Shown one piece after another: positions 21,709 to 31,790 of a stretch of DNA of 64,000 nucleotides. Source of the DNA: Proteus appendicitidis (lineage in GTDB: Bacteria; Pseudomonadota; Gammaproteobacteria; Enterobacterales; Enterobacteriaceae); contig NZ_CP127389.1 in assembly GCF_030271835.1 (NCBI RefSeq), forward strand, positions 3,322,001 to 3,386,000, written 5' to 3'. Position 1 is the stretch's first letter. Every line of letters begins with the position of its first letter. The position numbers and the translations under genes were made by a program. Below the pieces are notes generated by a model. That model saw only the letters and a program-made list of their open reading frames with translations. It was not told the origin of the DNA and searched no databases.

Positions 21709-23130
21709 TTATTCTGAAGGTGTGATTTCCATTTGCCCTACCATACCTTTATCTGCATTTTCTAATAACTGACTGTAATATAAGAAAGGGAAATGCGAAT
21801 AAGAAGGCTGTTTTAATTCCACCAGCAATTCACTTTGAGTCTCAATCCAAACGGTATCTTTCCAACCAAAATCAGCTGGAGCTGGTTTCTGACCATTATG
21901 GTTAATCACTTTAAAACGGGCGCCTTCAATATGAAATGCTTGTGGTGTCGGCACTGTTACAAGCCAACGCTCCCACCCATTTTGCTTACCCACTAAATCA
22001 ATTCTTGAAAGCTCCCAACGTGCATTATTTATTCCCGGAGGGCTGTTATGCAGTTGAATAGTTCTAGGCTGAATAGAAGTCGTGATTTGTGTGTCATCTA
22101 CCGCTAATTGTGCGGGTGCTTTGTCTGTCACTAATGACATTAATCCGGTTGGTTTAATGGTTAGTATATTGGCATTACGTAATAAATCAGACGGTTCAAA
22201 AATACCTCGAAGCCTATCCATAAAGCCGGCACTTTGCCCTGCGGTAATGGTGACTTCACCACCTTCAGACATATCAACCAATATTTCACGTCGCTCACCC
22301 GGAGCCATTGGAATTGATTTCAGCTCTACGGGAGACGTTAATAAACCCTGATCAGAAGCGATAAGGTAAAGAGAACGACCATCATTTGCAGTTAGTTCAT
22401 AACGACGAGCATTAGATGCATTGACTAAACGTAAACGTATCCAACCTCTAGAGACTTCGATATAAGGATCTTCACGTCCATTGACTAGCAATGTATCGCC
22501 ATAGAAACCATCACTAGCGGCTTCTTTGTCGTATTGTGGCGTACCAAAATTATCAATCCGCTTATCTTGAATAATGATCGGAAAGTCATTCACTCCATAA
22601 TGTTTTGGTAAAGGTAGGGATTTGCTCTCTTCATCTTCCACAATCCACATTCCCACCAATCCATTATAAACATGAGGTGCCATTTTAAAGGGCGTATTGG
22701 CGTGATACCAACATGTTGCTGCTTTCTGACGAATAGGCAATACTGGCGACCAATAAGCACCGGGTGACATTAATCTTGCCGCACCGCCGACTTGGGTCCC
22801 CGGAACTAATAAGCCGCTTACTGTCATTGATACCGCTTCATTAAGGCGGTTACTATAAATAAGTTTTATATCATCGCCACTTTTGACTTTGATTGTCGGT
22901 CCCGGAGTGGAGCCATTGATCCCCCAAACTTCCGCTTTTTGCGTACCATTAAATGCCCAATGCACATTTTGCAATGTCAAAAACAACGGCTGACCACGAC
23001 GAGATTCCAACAATGGCGGTATAGGTAATTGTTTATCATTAACTGATTCAGCACGAACAGAAGAAGATATAGAGCCCAGACATACCGCTAAGCCTGAAGC
23101 CTGAATAAACTGGCGACGACTAAATGACAT
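21709..23130 (-). CDS. ftsP: Cell division protein FtsP (SufI)
   Basis: Tat-exported periplasmic protein that stabilises the divisome, especially under stress. It has 473 residues (E. coli 470). The twin-arginine signal SRRQFIQASG is at residues 4-13, followed by a hydrophobic stretch and an A-E cleavage site near 28. The cupredoxin folds of a multicopper oxidase are recognisable, but the C-terminal HCH copper cluster is absent, as in E. coli SufI, so no oxidase activity is expected. In E. coli it lies next to plsC-parC too; here an ERIC element separates them. Confidence 0.93.
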   Translation of the reverse strand: MSFSRRQFIQASGLAVCLGSISSSVRAESVNDKQLPIPPLLESRRGQPLFLTLQNVHWAFNGTQKAEVWGINGSTPGPTIKVKSGDDIKLIYSNRLNEAVSMTVSGLLVPGTQVGGAARLMSPGAYWSPVLPIRQKAATCWYHANTPFKMAPHVYNGLVGMWIVEDEESKSLPLPKHYGVNDFPIIIQDKRIDNFGTPQYDKEAASDGFYGDTLLVNGREDPYIEVSRGWIRLRLVNASNARRYELTANDGRSLYLIASDQGLLTSPVELKSIPMAPGERREILVDMSEGGEVTITAGQSAGFMDRLRGIFEPSDLLRNANILTIKPTGLMSLVTDKAPAQLAVDDTQITTSIQPRTIQLHNSPPGINNARWELSRIDLVGKQNGWERWLVTVPTPQAFHIEGARFKVINHNGQKPAPADFGWKDTVWIETQSELLVELKQPSYSHFPFLYYSQLLENADKGMVGQMEITPSE

Positions 23131-23290
23131 ACTTTCTCCGCAACAAAATACAAATATTCCTATCGCATAATCAAAAATACTGTGACAGGAAAAAAGCTGC
23201 TGTGATTTAAAGACAAAAGGACTTAAATGAAATTACGGGAGCATAATAGCGCGGATATGACATAAATCCTAAAAATAGTTGATAACCAGC

Positions 23291-23414
23291 ACTCTAAATA
23301 ATTCAAAGTGCAATTAGGCGACAAGTGAATGAGTCGCTAGGAATATGTATAAGTATGTAACTAGTGCGAATGAGCGTAGTCAATAACCTTGCACCTTGAA
23401 GTATGACGAGTATA
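23291..23414. repeat. ERIC (IRU) intergenic repeat
   Basis: A 124-base imperfect palindrome that matches the enterobacterial ERIC consensus along its full length. It opens with ACTCTAAATAATTC, has the central AAGTGAATGAGTCGC-TAGGA and AAGTATGTAACTAG-GCGAATGAGCG arms, and closes with CCTTGAAGTATGACGAG. It fills most of the ftsP-plsC gap (the start of ftsP is 160 bases away, the plsC stop 58). It is non-autonomous and diverged from consensus at the GGGG core positions. Confidence 0.85.
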
Positions 23415-23416
23415 AC

Positions 23417-23445
23417 AATATAAGCCTGAAGATCAGGCTTATATT
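23417..23445 (-). terminator. Terminator of the parE-parC-plsC unit
   Basis: AATATAAGCCTGA, a three-base loop and TCAGGCTTATATT: thirteen perfect base pairs, 27 bases beyond the plsC stop and directly abutting the ERIC element. The U tract on the minus strand is weak (ATATTGTTAT). Confidence 0.75.
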
Positions 23446-23472
23446 CATACAAACAAAGAAACTAAATAAGTA

Positions 23473-24222
23473 TTAATTTAATTTACCGGGAAAATCACGC
23501 TTATTCATTTCTTCAACTTCTTTATCTAGCTCTTCGATTTTCGCTTTCATAATTTGACGACAATCTTCTGCTAATTCTCGAACTTGATCTTTGCCATATT
23601 TTGAAACATCAATTGGAGGCAACATTTCAACAATAACGTAGCCATTATTCCAACGATTTAGCTTAATTTTACCCTGTGTCGTAGAAACACAAACAGGAAT
23701 AATAGGCACCCCTGCTTGAATAGCCGCATGGAATGCACCCGTTTTAAACGGTAAAAGGCCACGACCACGACTACGAGTTCCTTCTGGGAACATCCAAACA
23801 GAAATCTTCTTCGATTTAATTTGATCGGCTACTTGTGAAATAGTGCCATGCGCTTTAGAGCGATTTGCTCTATCAATTAAAATATTACCCGTGATCCAAT
23901 ACAATTGACCAAAGAAAGGAATAAAAATTAAGCTTTTTTTACCCACTGTTACGGTATTAGGTTGTACCGCATTGGACATCGTCACCATATCAAAATTGTT
24001 TTGATGGTTTCCAATATAAATACTGGGGCCATAGTTTTTTGCATCTTTTGGAAAACGTTCAACAAGCTTAATGCCAAAAACAGTAGATAACTTGCCAAAT
24101 GCTCGTCCGTAAGTCATTACATGTTTAGGATTTCTTGGTGAAAACATGCAATAAATCATTCCAAACGTCACCACAATAATGGTGTAAAGAATGACAATAA
24201 TGCCTCGAATAATGGCTAACAT
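23473..24222 (-). CDS. plsC: 1-acyl-sn-glycerol-3-phosphate acyltransferase PlsC
   Basis: Makes phosphatidic acid by acylating lysophosphatidic acid at the inner membrane. The ATG at 24222 (MLAIIRGIIVILY) aligns with the E. coli start and gives 249 residues; an upstream in-frame extension to 24267 is not conserved. An N-terminal membrane helix is followed by the NHQNNFDM catalytic HX4D motif near residue 72 and the FPEGTRSRGRG acyl-acceptor motif near 144. It is 64 bases downstream of parC on the same strand. Confidence 0.95.
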   Translation of the reverse strand: MLAIIRGIIVILYTIIVVTFGMIYCMFSPRNPKHVMTYGRAFGKLSTVFGIKLVERFPKDAKNYGPSIYIGNHQNNFDMVTMSNAVQPNTVTVGKKSLIFIPFFGQLYWITGNILIDRANRSKAHGTISQVADQIKSKKISVWMFPEGTRSRGRGLLPFKTGAFHAAIQAGVPIIPVCVSTTQGKIKLNRWNNGYVIVEMLPPIDVSKYGKDQVRELAEDCRQIMKAKIEELDKEVEEMNKRDFPGKLN

Positions 24223-24286
24223 AAGTTTTAGCGTCCTAAATAGAAGTGGGTCAAAAGACCCACTCAATATAAATTAAGTATTAGAT

Positions 24287-27244
24287 TTAATTTGTTTCAA
24301 TATCAATATGATCGATAACTTGAGCGCCGCGAGGTAAAGAAGTTCCTCGACGTCCACGTTTTGCTTTAAAGCTAACTAACTCATTCATCGACATTGTCAT
24401 TTTACGTTTACCAAAATGCAGAGTAACAGAGGCATTTTCAGGTAATACTCGTAACCAAGCGACGTTATCTTCACCACTTGCTGCTTGTGAAGCAGGAATA
24501 GAAACCATCTGATTTCCCTTTCCTTTTACCATAGTTGGTAGTTCTGTTGCTTCAAAAATCAGCATTCTACCGCCTTTAGTAATGATCATAATGAGATCAG
24601 TTAGTTCATTATTCAAGCGTTGTGGCGGTAATGGTAATGCATTTTCAGGTAAAGTCAGTAGTGATTTTCCTGCTTTATTTTTAGAAGTTAAATCATCAAC
24701 CTGACAGATAAAACCATAACCGGCATCAGACGCCATTAAGATCTTATCGGTGTTTTCGCCCATAACAACATGACGTAATTGCGCACCTTTCTGGACTTTT
24801 AATCGTTCAGTTAGCGCATCGCCTTTGCTACGACCAGAAGGTAAGGCATCAACATCAACGGTATAACTTTGTCCTGTGGTATCAATTAAGTGTACCGGTT
24901 GATTACTCATACCTTCAACGGCATCAAAATAATCATCACCAGATTTAAAGCCCACCGTTTTAGCATCAATATTATGTCCTTTTTGGCAACGAATAAGCCC
25001 TTTTTCAGACATAATAACCGTAACCGCTTCAGGATGTAGATGTTTTAATGGAATAGGTTCATCACCGGCATTACCGCTAAAATAGTTGATCTCTTCAGCT
25101 TTAAGCACTTCTTGCTGACCATCAACAGTAAAGATTAATGCTTCATCTTTAGGTGCAAACAGCATTTGTTCAATCACATCACCTTGCTCTTTTCCTAAAG
25201 CAACAAGACGTGTACCACGCCCTTTTTTATTCATTTCATTCAGTTGTTCTGCTGAAATGGCTAAAATACGTGTTTTGTCAGTGATGATAATAAACCAGTG
25301 TTGCTCATTTTTCTTTTGAGGATCAACTAAGAACGGTGCTAATAATTCAGTCTCTTCAGAAACAGTAAGTAGCCCTTTACCTGTCTTATTCTTCGTTTCC
25401 ATCTCATCATAAGAGAGAACCGAGCCATAACCTTCTTTTGTTGCCAGTAAATATTCTTGTCCAGCACTTCCCGCTAACATGTATTTTACGCTGGCTTCAG
25501 GTGGGAAAGTTAACTTACCGGTTAATGGTTCGCCTTGGCTACGTCCTGAAGGCATATCATTGGGGCTTAAGGTATAGCTTCGACCTGTGGAATCAAGGAA
25601 CAGAACAGGCTGATTACTCATGCCTCTTACTGCACTGTGATAGCTATCTCCTGCGCGATAACTCATGCCACTAGGATCAATATCATGCCCTTTTGCATTA
25701 CGTACCCAGCCCATTTCAGACAGCACAATGGTGACAGGCTCTGATGGCAACATATCTTGCTCATTCACCACTTTCGCCTCTTCTTGAGGACGAATCGGCG
25801 AGCGTCGATCATCACCAAATTCTTTCGCGTCAGCTTCAATCTCTTTTTTCAGTAAAGTATTTAAACGACGTGGTGAACTTAACAATTTCTCAATGCTATC
25901 GCGTTCTTTTTCAAGCTCTTCACTTTCGCCTTTTAGTTTCATCTCTTCAAGTTTGGCTAAATGACGTAAACGTAACTCTAAAATAGCTTCAGCTTGAATA
26001 TCGGATAACTCAAAGCGACGCATTAATTCTGCTTTTGGCTCATCTTCATGACGAATAATTTCAATCACTTCATCAATATTGAGATAAGCAATTAATAAAC
26101 CTTTGAGGATTTCTAAGCGACGTAAAACTTTCTCTAAACGATGATTTAAGCGGTTGGTCACTGTTTGGCGACGATAAACTAACCATTCGTTTAAAATAGT
26201 CAGTAATCCTTTTACTGCTGGACGATTATCTAACCCAATCATATTTAGGTTAACGCGATAACTTTTCTCCAAATCAGTATTCACAAACAAGTAGTACATT
26301 ACTTGTTCTAAATCGACGCGATTACTACGAGGAACAATAACAAGTCTAGTAGGATTTTCATGATCAGATTCATCACGTAAATCTTCAACTAAAGGCAGTT
26401 TTTTGGCTCGCATCAATGCTGCAATTTGCTCAAGTACTTTGGCGCCAGAAACTTGATGAGGCAATGCAGTGATCACCGCACATCCTTCTTCTTTCTGCCA
26501 CACTGCCCTCATTCTGACAGAGCCACGTCCTGTTTTATAAATCTTTTTGATATCGTCTTGCGCGGTAATAATTTCAGCTTCAGTCGGATAATCAGGGCCT
26601 TGAACATATTGCATCACGTCAGATAATCCTGCATCAGGATTATCTAAAAGCATCACTAAAGCTTGTCCTATTTCACGCGCATTGTGTGGTGGAATATCTG
26701 TTGCCATTCCAACCGCAATACCGGTTGTGCCATTAAGCACGATATTAGGTAAGCGTGCAGGCAACATTTTCGGCTCTTGCATCGTGCCGTCAAAGTTAGG
26801 GATCCAATCTACCGTACCATGTCCTAATTCACTCAATAATGTTTGGGAATATTTAGAAAGGCGTGATTCGGTATAACGCATCGCGGCGAAAGATTTTGGA
26901 TCATCCGGCGCCCCCCAGTTACCTTGTCCATCAATTAACGGATAACGGTAAGAGAACGGCTGAGCCATCAGTACCATTGCTTCATAACATGCACTATCAC
27001 CATGTGGATGATATTTACCTAGCACGTCACCAACAGTACGGGCTGATTTTTTAAATTTAGCGCTATTACTTAAACCAAGCTCTGACATCGCATAAACAAT
27101 GCGACGTTGCACGGGTTTTAGCCCATCTCCAATAAAGGGTAATGCACGATCCATAATGACGTACATGGAGTAGTTGAGATAGGCATTTTCTGTAAATAAG
27201 TGGAGCGGTTGGCGCTCTACACCATCATGAGTCAATTCACTCAT
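24287..27244 (-). CDS. parC: Topoisomerase IV subunit A (ParC) with duplicated C-terminal domain
   Basis: DNA-cleavage subunit of the decatenase topoisomerase IV. Residues 1-500 match E. coli ParC closely, with catalytic Tyr124 (AMRYTES) and the quinolone region [10 protein letters not shown] carrying Ser84 and Glu88 (E. coli Ser80 and Glu84), both wild type. The protein is 985 residues against 752 in E. coli. The extra length is a second copy of the DNA-wrapping beta-propeller: copy 1 at about 502-737 ([12 protein letters not shown]) and copy 2 at about 738-985 ([12 protein letters not shown]). Shared landmarks are KGHDID/KGHNID, GMSNQPV in both, [18 protein letters not shown] and [16 protein letters not shown]. 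The reading frame is unbroken, and the copies are well diverged, so this is not a recent or assembly duplication. It is 32 bases after parE. Confidence 0.95.
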   Translation of the reverse strand: MSELTHDGVERQPLHLFTENAYLNYSMYVIMDRALPFIGDGLKPVQRRIVYAMSELGLSNSAKFKKSARTVGDVLGKYHPHGDSACYEAMVLMAQPFSYRYPLIDGQGNWGAPDDPKSFAAMRYTESRLSKYSQTLLSELGHGTVDWIPNFDGTMQEPKMLPARLPNIVLNGTTGIAVGMATDIPPHNAREIGQALVMLLDNPDAGLSDVMQYVQGPDYPTEAEIITAQDDIKKIYKTGRGSVRMRAVWQKEEGCAVITALPHQVSGAKVLEQIAALMRAKKLPLVEDLRDESDHENPTRLVIVPRSNRVDLEQVMYYLFVNTDLEKSYRVNLNMIGLDNRPAVKGLLTILNEWLVYRRQTVTNRLNHRLEKVLRRLEILKGLLIAYLNIDEVIEIIRHEDEPKAELMRRFELSDIQAEAILELRLRHLAKLEEMKLKGESEELEKERDSIEKLLSSPRRLNTLLKKEIEADAKEFGDDRRSPIRPQEEAKVVNEQDMLPSEPVTIVLSEMGWVRNAKGHDIDPSGMSYRAGDSYHSAVRGMSNQPVLFLDSTGRSYTLSPNDMPSGRSQGEPLTGKLTFPPEASVKYMLAGSAGQEYLLATKEGYGSVLSYDEMETKNKTGKGLLTVSEETELLAPFLVDPQKKNEQHWFIIITDKTRILAISAEQLNEMNKKGRGTRLVALGKEQGDVIEQMLFAPKDEALIFTVDGQQEVLKAEEINYFSGNAGDEPIPLKHLHPEAVTVIMSEKGLIRCQKGHNIDAKTVGFKSGDDYFDAVEGMSNQPVHLIDTTGQSYTVDVDALPSGRSKGDALTERLKVQKGAQLRHVVMGENTDKILMASDAGYGFICQVDDLTSKNKAGKSLLTLPENALPLPPQRLNNELTDLIMIITKGGRMLIFEATELPTMVKGKGNQMVSIPASQAASGEDNVAWLRVLPENASVTLHFGKRKMTMSMNELVSFKAKRGRRGTSLPRGAQVIDHIDIETN

Positions 27245-27276
27245 TCAATTTTTTCCTCAGACTCTTGTGGTATCCA

Positions 27277-29172
27277 TTACACTTCGATGTCAACTTCATC
27301 GCCTTTCTCTTGTAACCAATTTCGGCGATCTTCAGAGCGTTTCTTCGCTAACAACATATCCATCATGCCTAGGGTTTCTTGATAATTTTCATCATCAATC
27401 ACCAATTGCACTAAACGACGCGTATTCGGATCAAGCGTGGTTTCACGCAGTTGAAGTGGGTTCATTTCACCCAAGCCTTTAAAGCGCTGTACGTTAGGCT
27501 TTCCTTTTTTACGGCTTAAACGTTGCAAAATGGCATTTTTTTCTGATTCATCAAGGGCATAATGAACTTCTTTACCTAAGTCGATACGGTAAAGTGGTGG
27601 CATTGCCATATAAACGTGCCCTTCCTTGACAAGAGCAGGAAAATGGCGCACAAATAAAGCACACAATAAGGTTGCGATATGTAAACCATCCGAGTCCGCA
27701 TCCGCAAGAATACACACTTTACCGTAACGCAGTTGGCTTAAATCATCACTATCAGGATCCATACCAATGGCTACCGAAATATCATGAACCTCTTGTGATG
27801 CAAGTACCTCATCTGAAGAGACTTCCCATGTATTTAAGATCTTACCGCGCAGAGGCATAATCGCTTGATATTCACGATCTCGAGCTTGTTTAGCAGAGCC
27901 TCCTGCAGAGTCCCCTTCAACCAAAAACAGTTCGGTGTAACGTAAATCTTGAGAAGTACAATCAGCTAATTTACCCGGCAATGCTGGCCCTGAAGTAAGT
28001 TTTTTTCTCACCACTTTTTTAGCTGCGCGCATACGACGCTGAGCGCTGCTAATCGCCATTTCAGCCAGTAATTCACCAACTTGAACATTCTGATTTAGCC
28101 ATAAGCTAAATGCATTTTTTACCGCATTTGCCACAAACGCACTGGTTTGTCTTGAGGAGAGTCGCTCTTTGGTTTGCCCTGCGAATTGAGGATCTTGCAT
28201 TTTTACTGATAATACATAGGCACAACGCTCCCATGTATCATCAGCAGTTAATTTAAGACCTCTTGGTAGTAAGTTACGGAATTCACAAAATTCACGCATT
28301 GCATCTAACACACCTTGGCGTAAACCATTTACGTGTGTACCACCTTGAACCGTCGGAATTAAGTTAACATAGCTTTCAGTGAGTAGATCGCCACCTTCAG
28401 GTAGCCATAACATAGACCATTCAACGGCTTCATTATCACCTTCAAATTTGCCTGTAAAAGGCTCTTCAGGAAGGCGAACAAATTCAGCAACGGCTTCACT
28501 TAAATAATCGGTTAAACCATCAGCGTAGCACCAATTTTCTTGGGTGTTGTTTACTTTATCTACAAAAGAAACATTCACGCCCGGACACAGCACTGCTTTG
28601 GCTTTTAATACGTGAGATAAGCTTTTAGACGAAAAACGAGGAACATCAAAATAAGAGCCATCGGGCCAAAAATGCACACTCGTACCTGTGTCTCGTTTTG
28701 CACAGGTGCCAATCTCATGTAACTCTTCAACTTTATCGCCATTTTCAAAGGCAATTTGGTAAATTTTACCATCACGACGAACAGTTACTTCAATACGCTT
28801 TGAGAGGGCGTTAACAACCGAGATCCCCACACCATGCAACCCGCCAGAAAATTGATAGTTTTTATTAGAGAATTTTCCTCCGGCATGGAGATGAGCAAGG
28901 ATTAACTCGATAGCAGAAACGTTAAGTTCAGGGTGAATATCGACAGGCATTCCTCGCCCATTATCGATAACTTCGATAGATTGGTCTGCATATAAAATGA
29001 CATCGACCTTTGATGCGTGTCCCGCAAGCGCCTCGTCCACGCTATTATCTATCACTTCCTGTGCCAAATGGTTCGGTCTTGTTGTATCTGTATACATCCC
29101 CGGACGACGACGTACAGGCTCTAGACCATTAAGAACCTCAATATCCTTTGCGTTATAACTTGATTGAGTCAT
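27277..29172 (-). CDS. parE: Topoisomerase IV subunit B (ParE)
   Basis: ATPase subunit of topoisomerase IV. It has 631 residues (E. coli 630). The GHKL ATPase motifs are present: EVIDNSVDEA near 40, DNGRGMPVD near 73 and GGLHGVGISVVNALS near 110. The TOPRIM domain has LVEGDSAGGSAKQARDR near 412 and the DADSDGLH metal site near 490. It lies immediately upstream of parC, so the two subunits are likely made from one mRNA together with plsC. Confidence 0.97.
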   Translation of the reverse strand: MTQSSYNAKDIEVLNGLEPVRRRPGMYTDTTRPNHLAQEVIDNSVDEALAGHASKVDVILYADQSIEVIDNGRGMPVDIHPELNVSAIELILAHLHAGGKFSNKNYQFSGGLHGVGISVVNALSKRIEVTVRRDGKIYQIAFENGDKVEELHEIGTCAKRDTGTSVHFWPDGSYFDVPRFSSKSLSHVLKAKAVLCPGVNVSFVDKVNNTQENWCYADGLTDYLSEAVAEFVRLPEEPFTGKFEGDNEAVEWSMLWLPEGGDLLTESYVNLIPTVQGGTHVNGLRQGVLDAMREFCEFRNLLPRGLKLTADDTWERCAYVLSVKMQDPQFAGQTKERLSSRQTSAFVANAVKNAFSLWLNQNVQVGELLAEMAISSAQRRMRAAKKVVRKKLTSGPALPGKLADCTSQDLRYTELFLVEGDSAGGSAKQARDREYQAIMPLRGKILNTWEVSSDEVLASQEVHDISVAIGMDPDSDDLSQLRYGKVCILADADSDGLHIATLLCALFVRHFPALVKEGHVYMAMPPLYRIDLGKEVHYALDESEKNAILQRLSRKKGKPNVQRFKGLGEMNPLQLRETTLDPNTRRLVQLVIDDENYQETLGMMDMLLAKKRSEDRRNWLQEKGDEVDIEV

Positions 29173-29296
29173 TGTTTTAATCTGCGGTTCGCTGTTAGAA
29201 AAATACTGTTTATAATAACAGGTGTTGGCGGCAATATGATATTAATTTTCGGCTAGATACATCAACCTACGTTTTACAGGTTAATTGACCGAAAGG

Positions 29297-29872
29297 CTAA
29301 ATTATCTTTAAAAATTGAATAATTTTCGGAAAAAAACGTTCAAAACCCACAAAAGCATGGTTTCCATCCGATTCTATGGTTTGCCTACACGCGCCAAGAT
29401 ATGAGACAGCTTGACGATAATCAAGTATTTCATCTCCAGTTTGTTGAAGCAACCAAATAAGTTCTGGTGAGGTGATTGTGGGAATGCGTAAAGCAAGTAA
29501 CTCATCCATATGATGAGGTTCTAGCTGATATTTTTGATGTGTATAAGGATTCTCATTCTCACCCAAGAAATCTTGCAAAAGATCGAAAGGACGTATCGCA
29601 GGATTAACAACAACAGCGGGTAAATTAAAACGTTGAGATAGCCAAATAGATAAATAGCCACCTAATGATGAGCCAATTAATCCAAGCTTGTCATCGGCAC
29701 TCTCTTTAACTAAAGCTTCAATTAGCTGAGCAGCTTCTTGAGGATAAGGTGGCAATTGAGGTACTAACAATTCAATTTCAGGATGTGTTGCTTCAAGCCA
29801 TTGGCGAAAAGCCTGTGCCTTTGCTGATTTAGGTGAGCTATTAAAGCCATGCAAGTAAAGAATACGAGGCAT
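29297..29872 (-). CDS. yqiA: Alpha/beta-hydrolase esterase YqiA
   Basis: Small cytoplasmic esterase of the UPF0227 family with activity on acyl-CoA and short esters in E. coli. It has 191 residues (E. coli 193), starts with PRILYLHGFNSSP, and carries the nucleophile elbow GSSLGGY near residue 67 and the C-terminal catalytic histidine in GNHAF. The stop-start gap to cpdA is only three bases, indicating co-transcription. Confidence 0.93.
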   Translation of the reverse strand: MPRILYLHGFNSSPKSAKAQAFRQWLEATHPEIELLVPQLPPYPQEAAQLIEALVKESADDKLGLIGSSLGGYLSIWLSQRFNLPAVVVNPAIRPFDLLQDFLGENENPYTHQKYQLEPHHMDELLALRIPTITSPELIWLLQQTGDEILDYRQAVSYLGACRQTIESDGNHAFVGFERFFPKIIQFLKII

Positions 29873-29875
29873 AAC

Positions 29876-30739
29876 TTAATAGCCATCCGCATCAAGGTCA
29901 GGACAAAATTCAGTCCCCGCTAAACGGTAAACTTGTGTTTCAATTTTGCCCTTATCATCAGATGAAAGTGACATTTCCAAATAACGCCAGCCCGGAGAAA
30001 CCGTATCTAATGTAAAATTCGTACAATGAGGGCGAAACTGAATGCACGTAGAAGGCGTCGCCAACAAACGAATACCATTCCACATTTCATCCATTTCTTG
30101 ATGAATATGACCACAAAGCATCATTTTTACTTGAGGGTGATCTCTTAAACGTTCTGCCAATTCTTGAGAATTTCTTAAACTGTGTTGATCTAACCATGTA
30201 CACCCTGAAGGCATAGGATGATGATGCAACAAGATAATTGTATCTCTGTGCTTTTGGCTTTCGAGACAGCGTGTTAGCCAATCTAACTGGCAATCTGATA
30301 ACTCACCATGAGGAACACCTTGAATTTGGCTATCTAATAACAACATTTGCCAATTATCACCAATCAACACTTGTTTAGCTGACAAAATTCCTGCCTGATT
30401 TAAAGCATCAATCATTGCAGGTTGATAGTCATGATTACCCGGCAACCAAACACAAGGCGGTGTTAGCGTCGCAATGCCATCAGCAAAATGCTGATAAGCT
30501 TTAAAGGTTTGATCTTGAACTAAATCACCTGTCGCAACAATCAAGTCAACATCAAGACCCTGCTCTCTAATCGCATTTAATACCGCATGGTAGCTACGAT
30601 AGGTATTGATACCCAGCAGAGTGTCTTCCACATTAGCAAAGAGGTGGGTGTCTGTGATTTGTAATATTCTTACGGTGTTTTTGTGTTTCACCGATAATTC
30701 AAGCTGGCTTTCCAAAAGGTTTCCTTGTTTCACTCTCAT
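29876..30739 (-). CDS. cpdA: 3',5'-cyclic-AMP phosphodiesterase CpdA
   Basis: Degrades cAMP, tuning CRP-dependent expression. It has 287 residues against 275 in E. coli, the extra length being a poorly conserved N-terminus before VRILQITDTHLF; a later start is possible. The metallophosphoesterase motifs are DTHLF, GDLVQD, GNHDYQ, LHHHPMPSG and GHIHQE, all with metal ligands intact. In E. coli yqiB lies between nudF and cpdA; here a 200-base non-coding gap replaces it. Confidence 0.93.
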   Translation of the reverse strand: MRVKQGNLLESQLELSVKHKNTVRILQITDTHLFANVEDTLLGINTYRSYHAVLNAIREQGLDVDLIVATGDLVQDQTFKAYQHFADGIATLTPPCVWLPGNHDYQPAMIDALNQAGILSAKQVLIGDNWQMLLLDSQIQGVPHGELSDCQLDWLTRCLESQKHRDTIILLHHHPMPSGCTWLDQHSLRNSQELAERLRDHPQVKMMLCGHIHQEMDEMWNGIRLLATPSTCIQFRPHCTNFTLDTVSPGWRYLEMSLSSDDKGKIETQVYRLAGTEFCPDLDADGY

Positions 30740-30941
30740 TAGCCGTTATGTTAACGTATTTTCGTAGTAAAGATCTGCCAACCAATACACATTTCAAAAG
30801 ATTAGTGAGAAATATTCTCGCTTTCAATCACGTTTTTTTCACTTCATTTTACAATTTATTTCATTTGATATCGTATACTTAGAGATAGTTACTCTACTTG
30901 ATAATATTACTAAAAACACCCTTTAAAGATTGATTTATGTA

Positions 30942-31577
30942 TTAAATTATCGACCAACGTTTTCTTAATGCAATATGATGAAGTTGTAACCATTGAAGCG
31001 CAATAACAGATGCTGCATTGTCAATAACTCCTTCTTCAACCCAAAGATAAGCTTGTTCTCTGCTGACAACATGAACACGAATATCTTCATTCTCACACGC
31101 TAATCCATGAATACCTTTTGCGGTTGTTGCATCAACTTCACCGACGTAAACATGCATTCTTTCGCTCGTACCGCCCGGGCTTGAAAGATAACTCACAATA
31201 GGTTCACATCGACCAACAATAACCCCCGCTTCTTCTTGCGCTTCACGTCTAACAACATCTTCTGGGCTTTCTCCTTGTTCGACCATGCCTGCAATCACTT
31301 CAAGTAGCCAAGGTGTCTCGCTAGTTTCATACGCAGGAATACGAATTTGCTCAATTAATACCACTTCATCACGTTTGGGATCGTAAGCAAGCAAAACACC
31401 TGCATTACCTCGTTCAAAAACCTCACGTTTAACCTCTTCACTCCATCCACCTTCAAAAAGGCGATGTTTAAAGCGATATTCAGTCATGCGAAAAAAGCCT
31501 TTGTATAAATCTCTTTGATTGAGCAATTTCACATCTTCACGACCATATAAAAATGGTGTATTTTCCCTTTTCTTCAT
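30942..31577 (-). CDS. nudF: ADP-ribose diphosphatase NudF
   Basis: Nudix hydrolase cleaving ADP-ribose (and other nucleoside diphosphate sugars). It has 211 residues (E. coli 209). The Nudix box runs from GMVEQGESPEDVVRRE to EEAGV near residues 97-119 with all catalytic glutamates. The C-terminal NAASVIALQWLQLHH is near identical to E. coli. It is divergent from tolC, as in E. coli, with about 210 bases between the starts. Confidence 0.95.
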   Translation of the reverse strand: MKKRENTPFLYGREDVKLLNQRDLYKGFFRMTEYRFKHRLFEGGWSEEVKREVFERGNAGVLLAYDPKRDEVVLIEQIRIPAYETSETPWLLEVIAGMVEQGESPEDVVRREAQEEAGVIVGRCEPIVSYLSSPGGTSERMHVYVGEVDATTAKGIHGLACENEDIRVHVVSREQAYLWVEEGVIDNAASVIALQWLQLHHIALRKRWSII

Positions 31578-31790
31578 ACAATGTTCCTTAAGTTACATTT
31601 AAGAGTCTTTTTATTGCTTACGTTTAATACAGATTTAAAGAAATTTGCCAACAATTCATGTAAAGTTAATCTAAAATAAAAGGATATGGCACAAATGGCT
31701 ACCCCTACTTAGGGAAACAATCTGCTAGAATTATCCCCAATCAAGATTAACAGAGGCAACTCAGCGAAACTGTTGCAACAAGGAATTAAA

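Noticed and set aside
24287..27244. ParC length as a parC fusion with a gyrA fragment or an assembly artefact
   Set aside because: Both C-terminal copies resemble ParC propellers, and they differ at most positions, so they are not a duplicated read or a GyrA domain.
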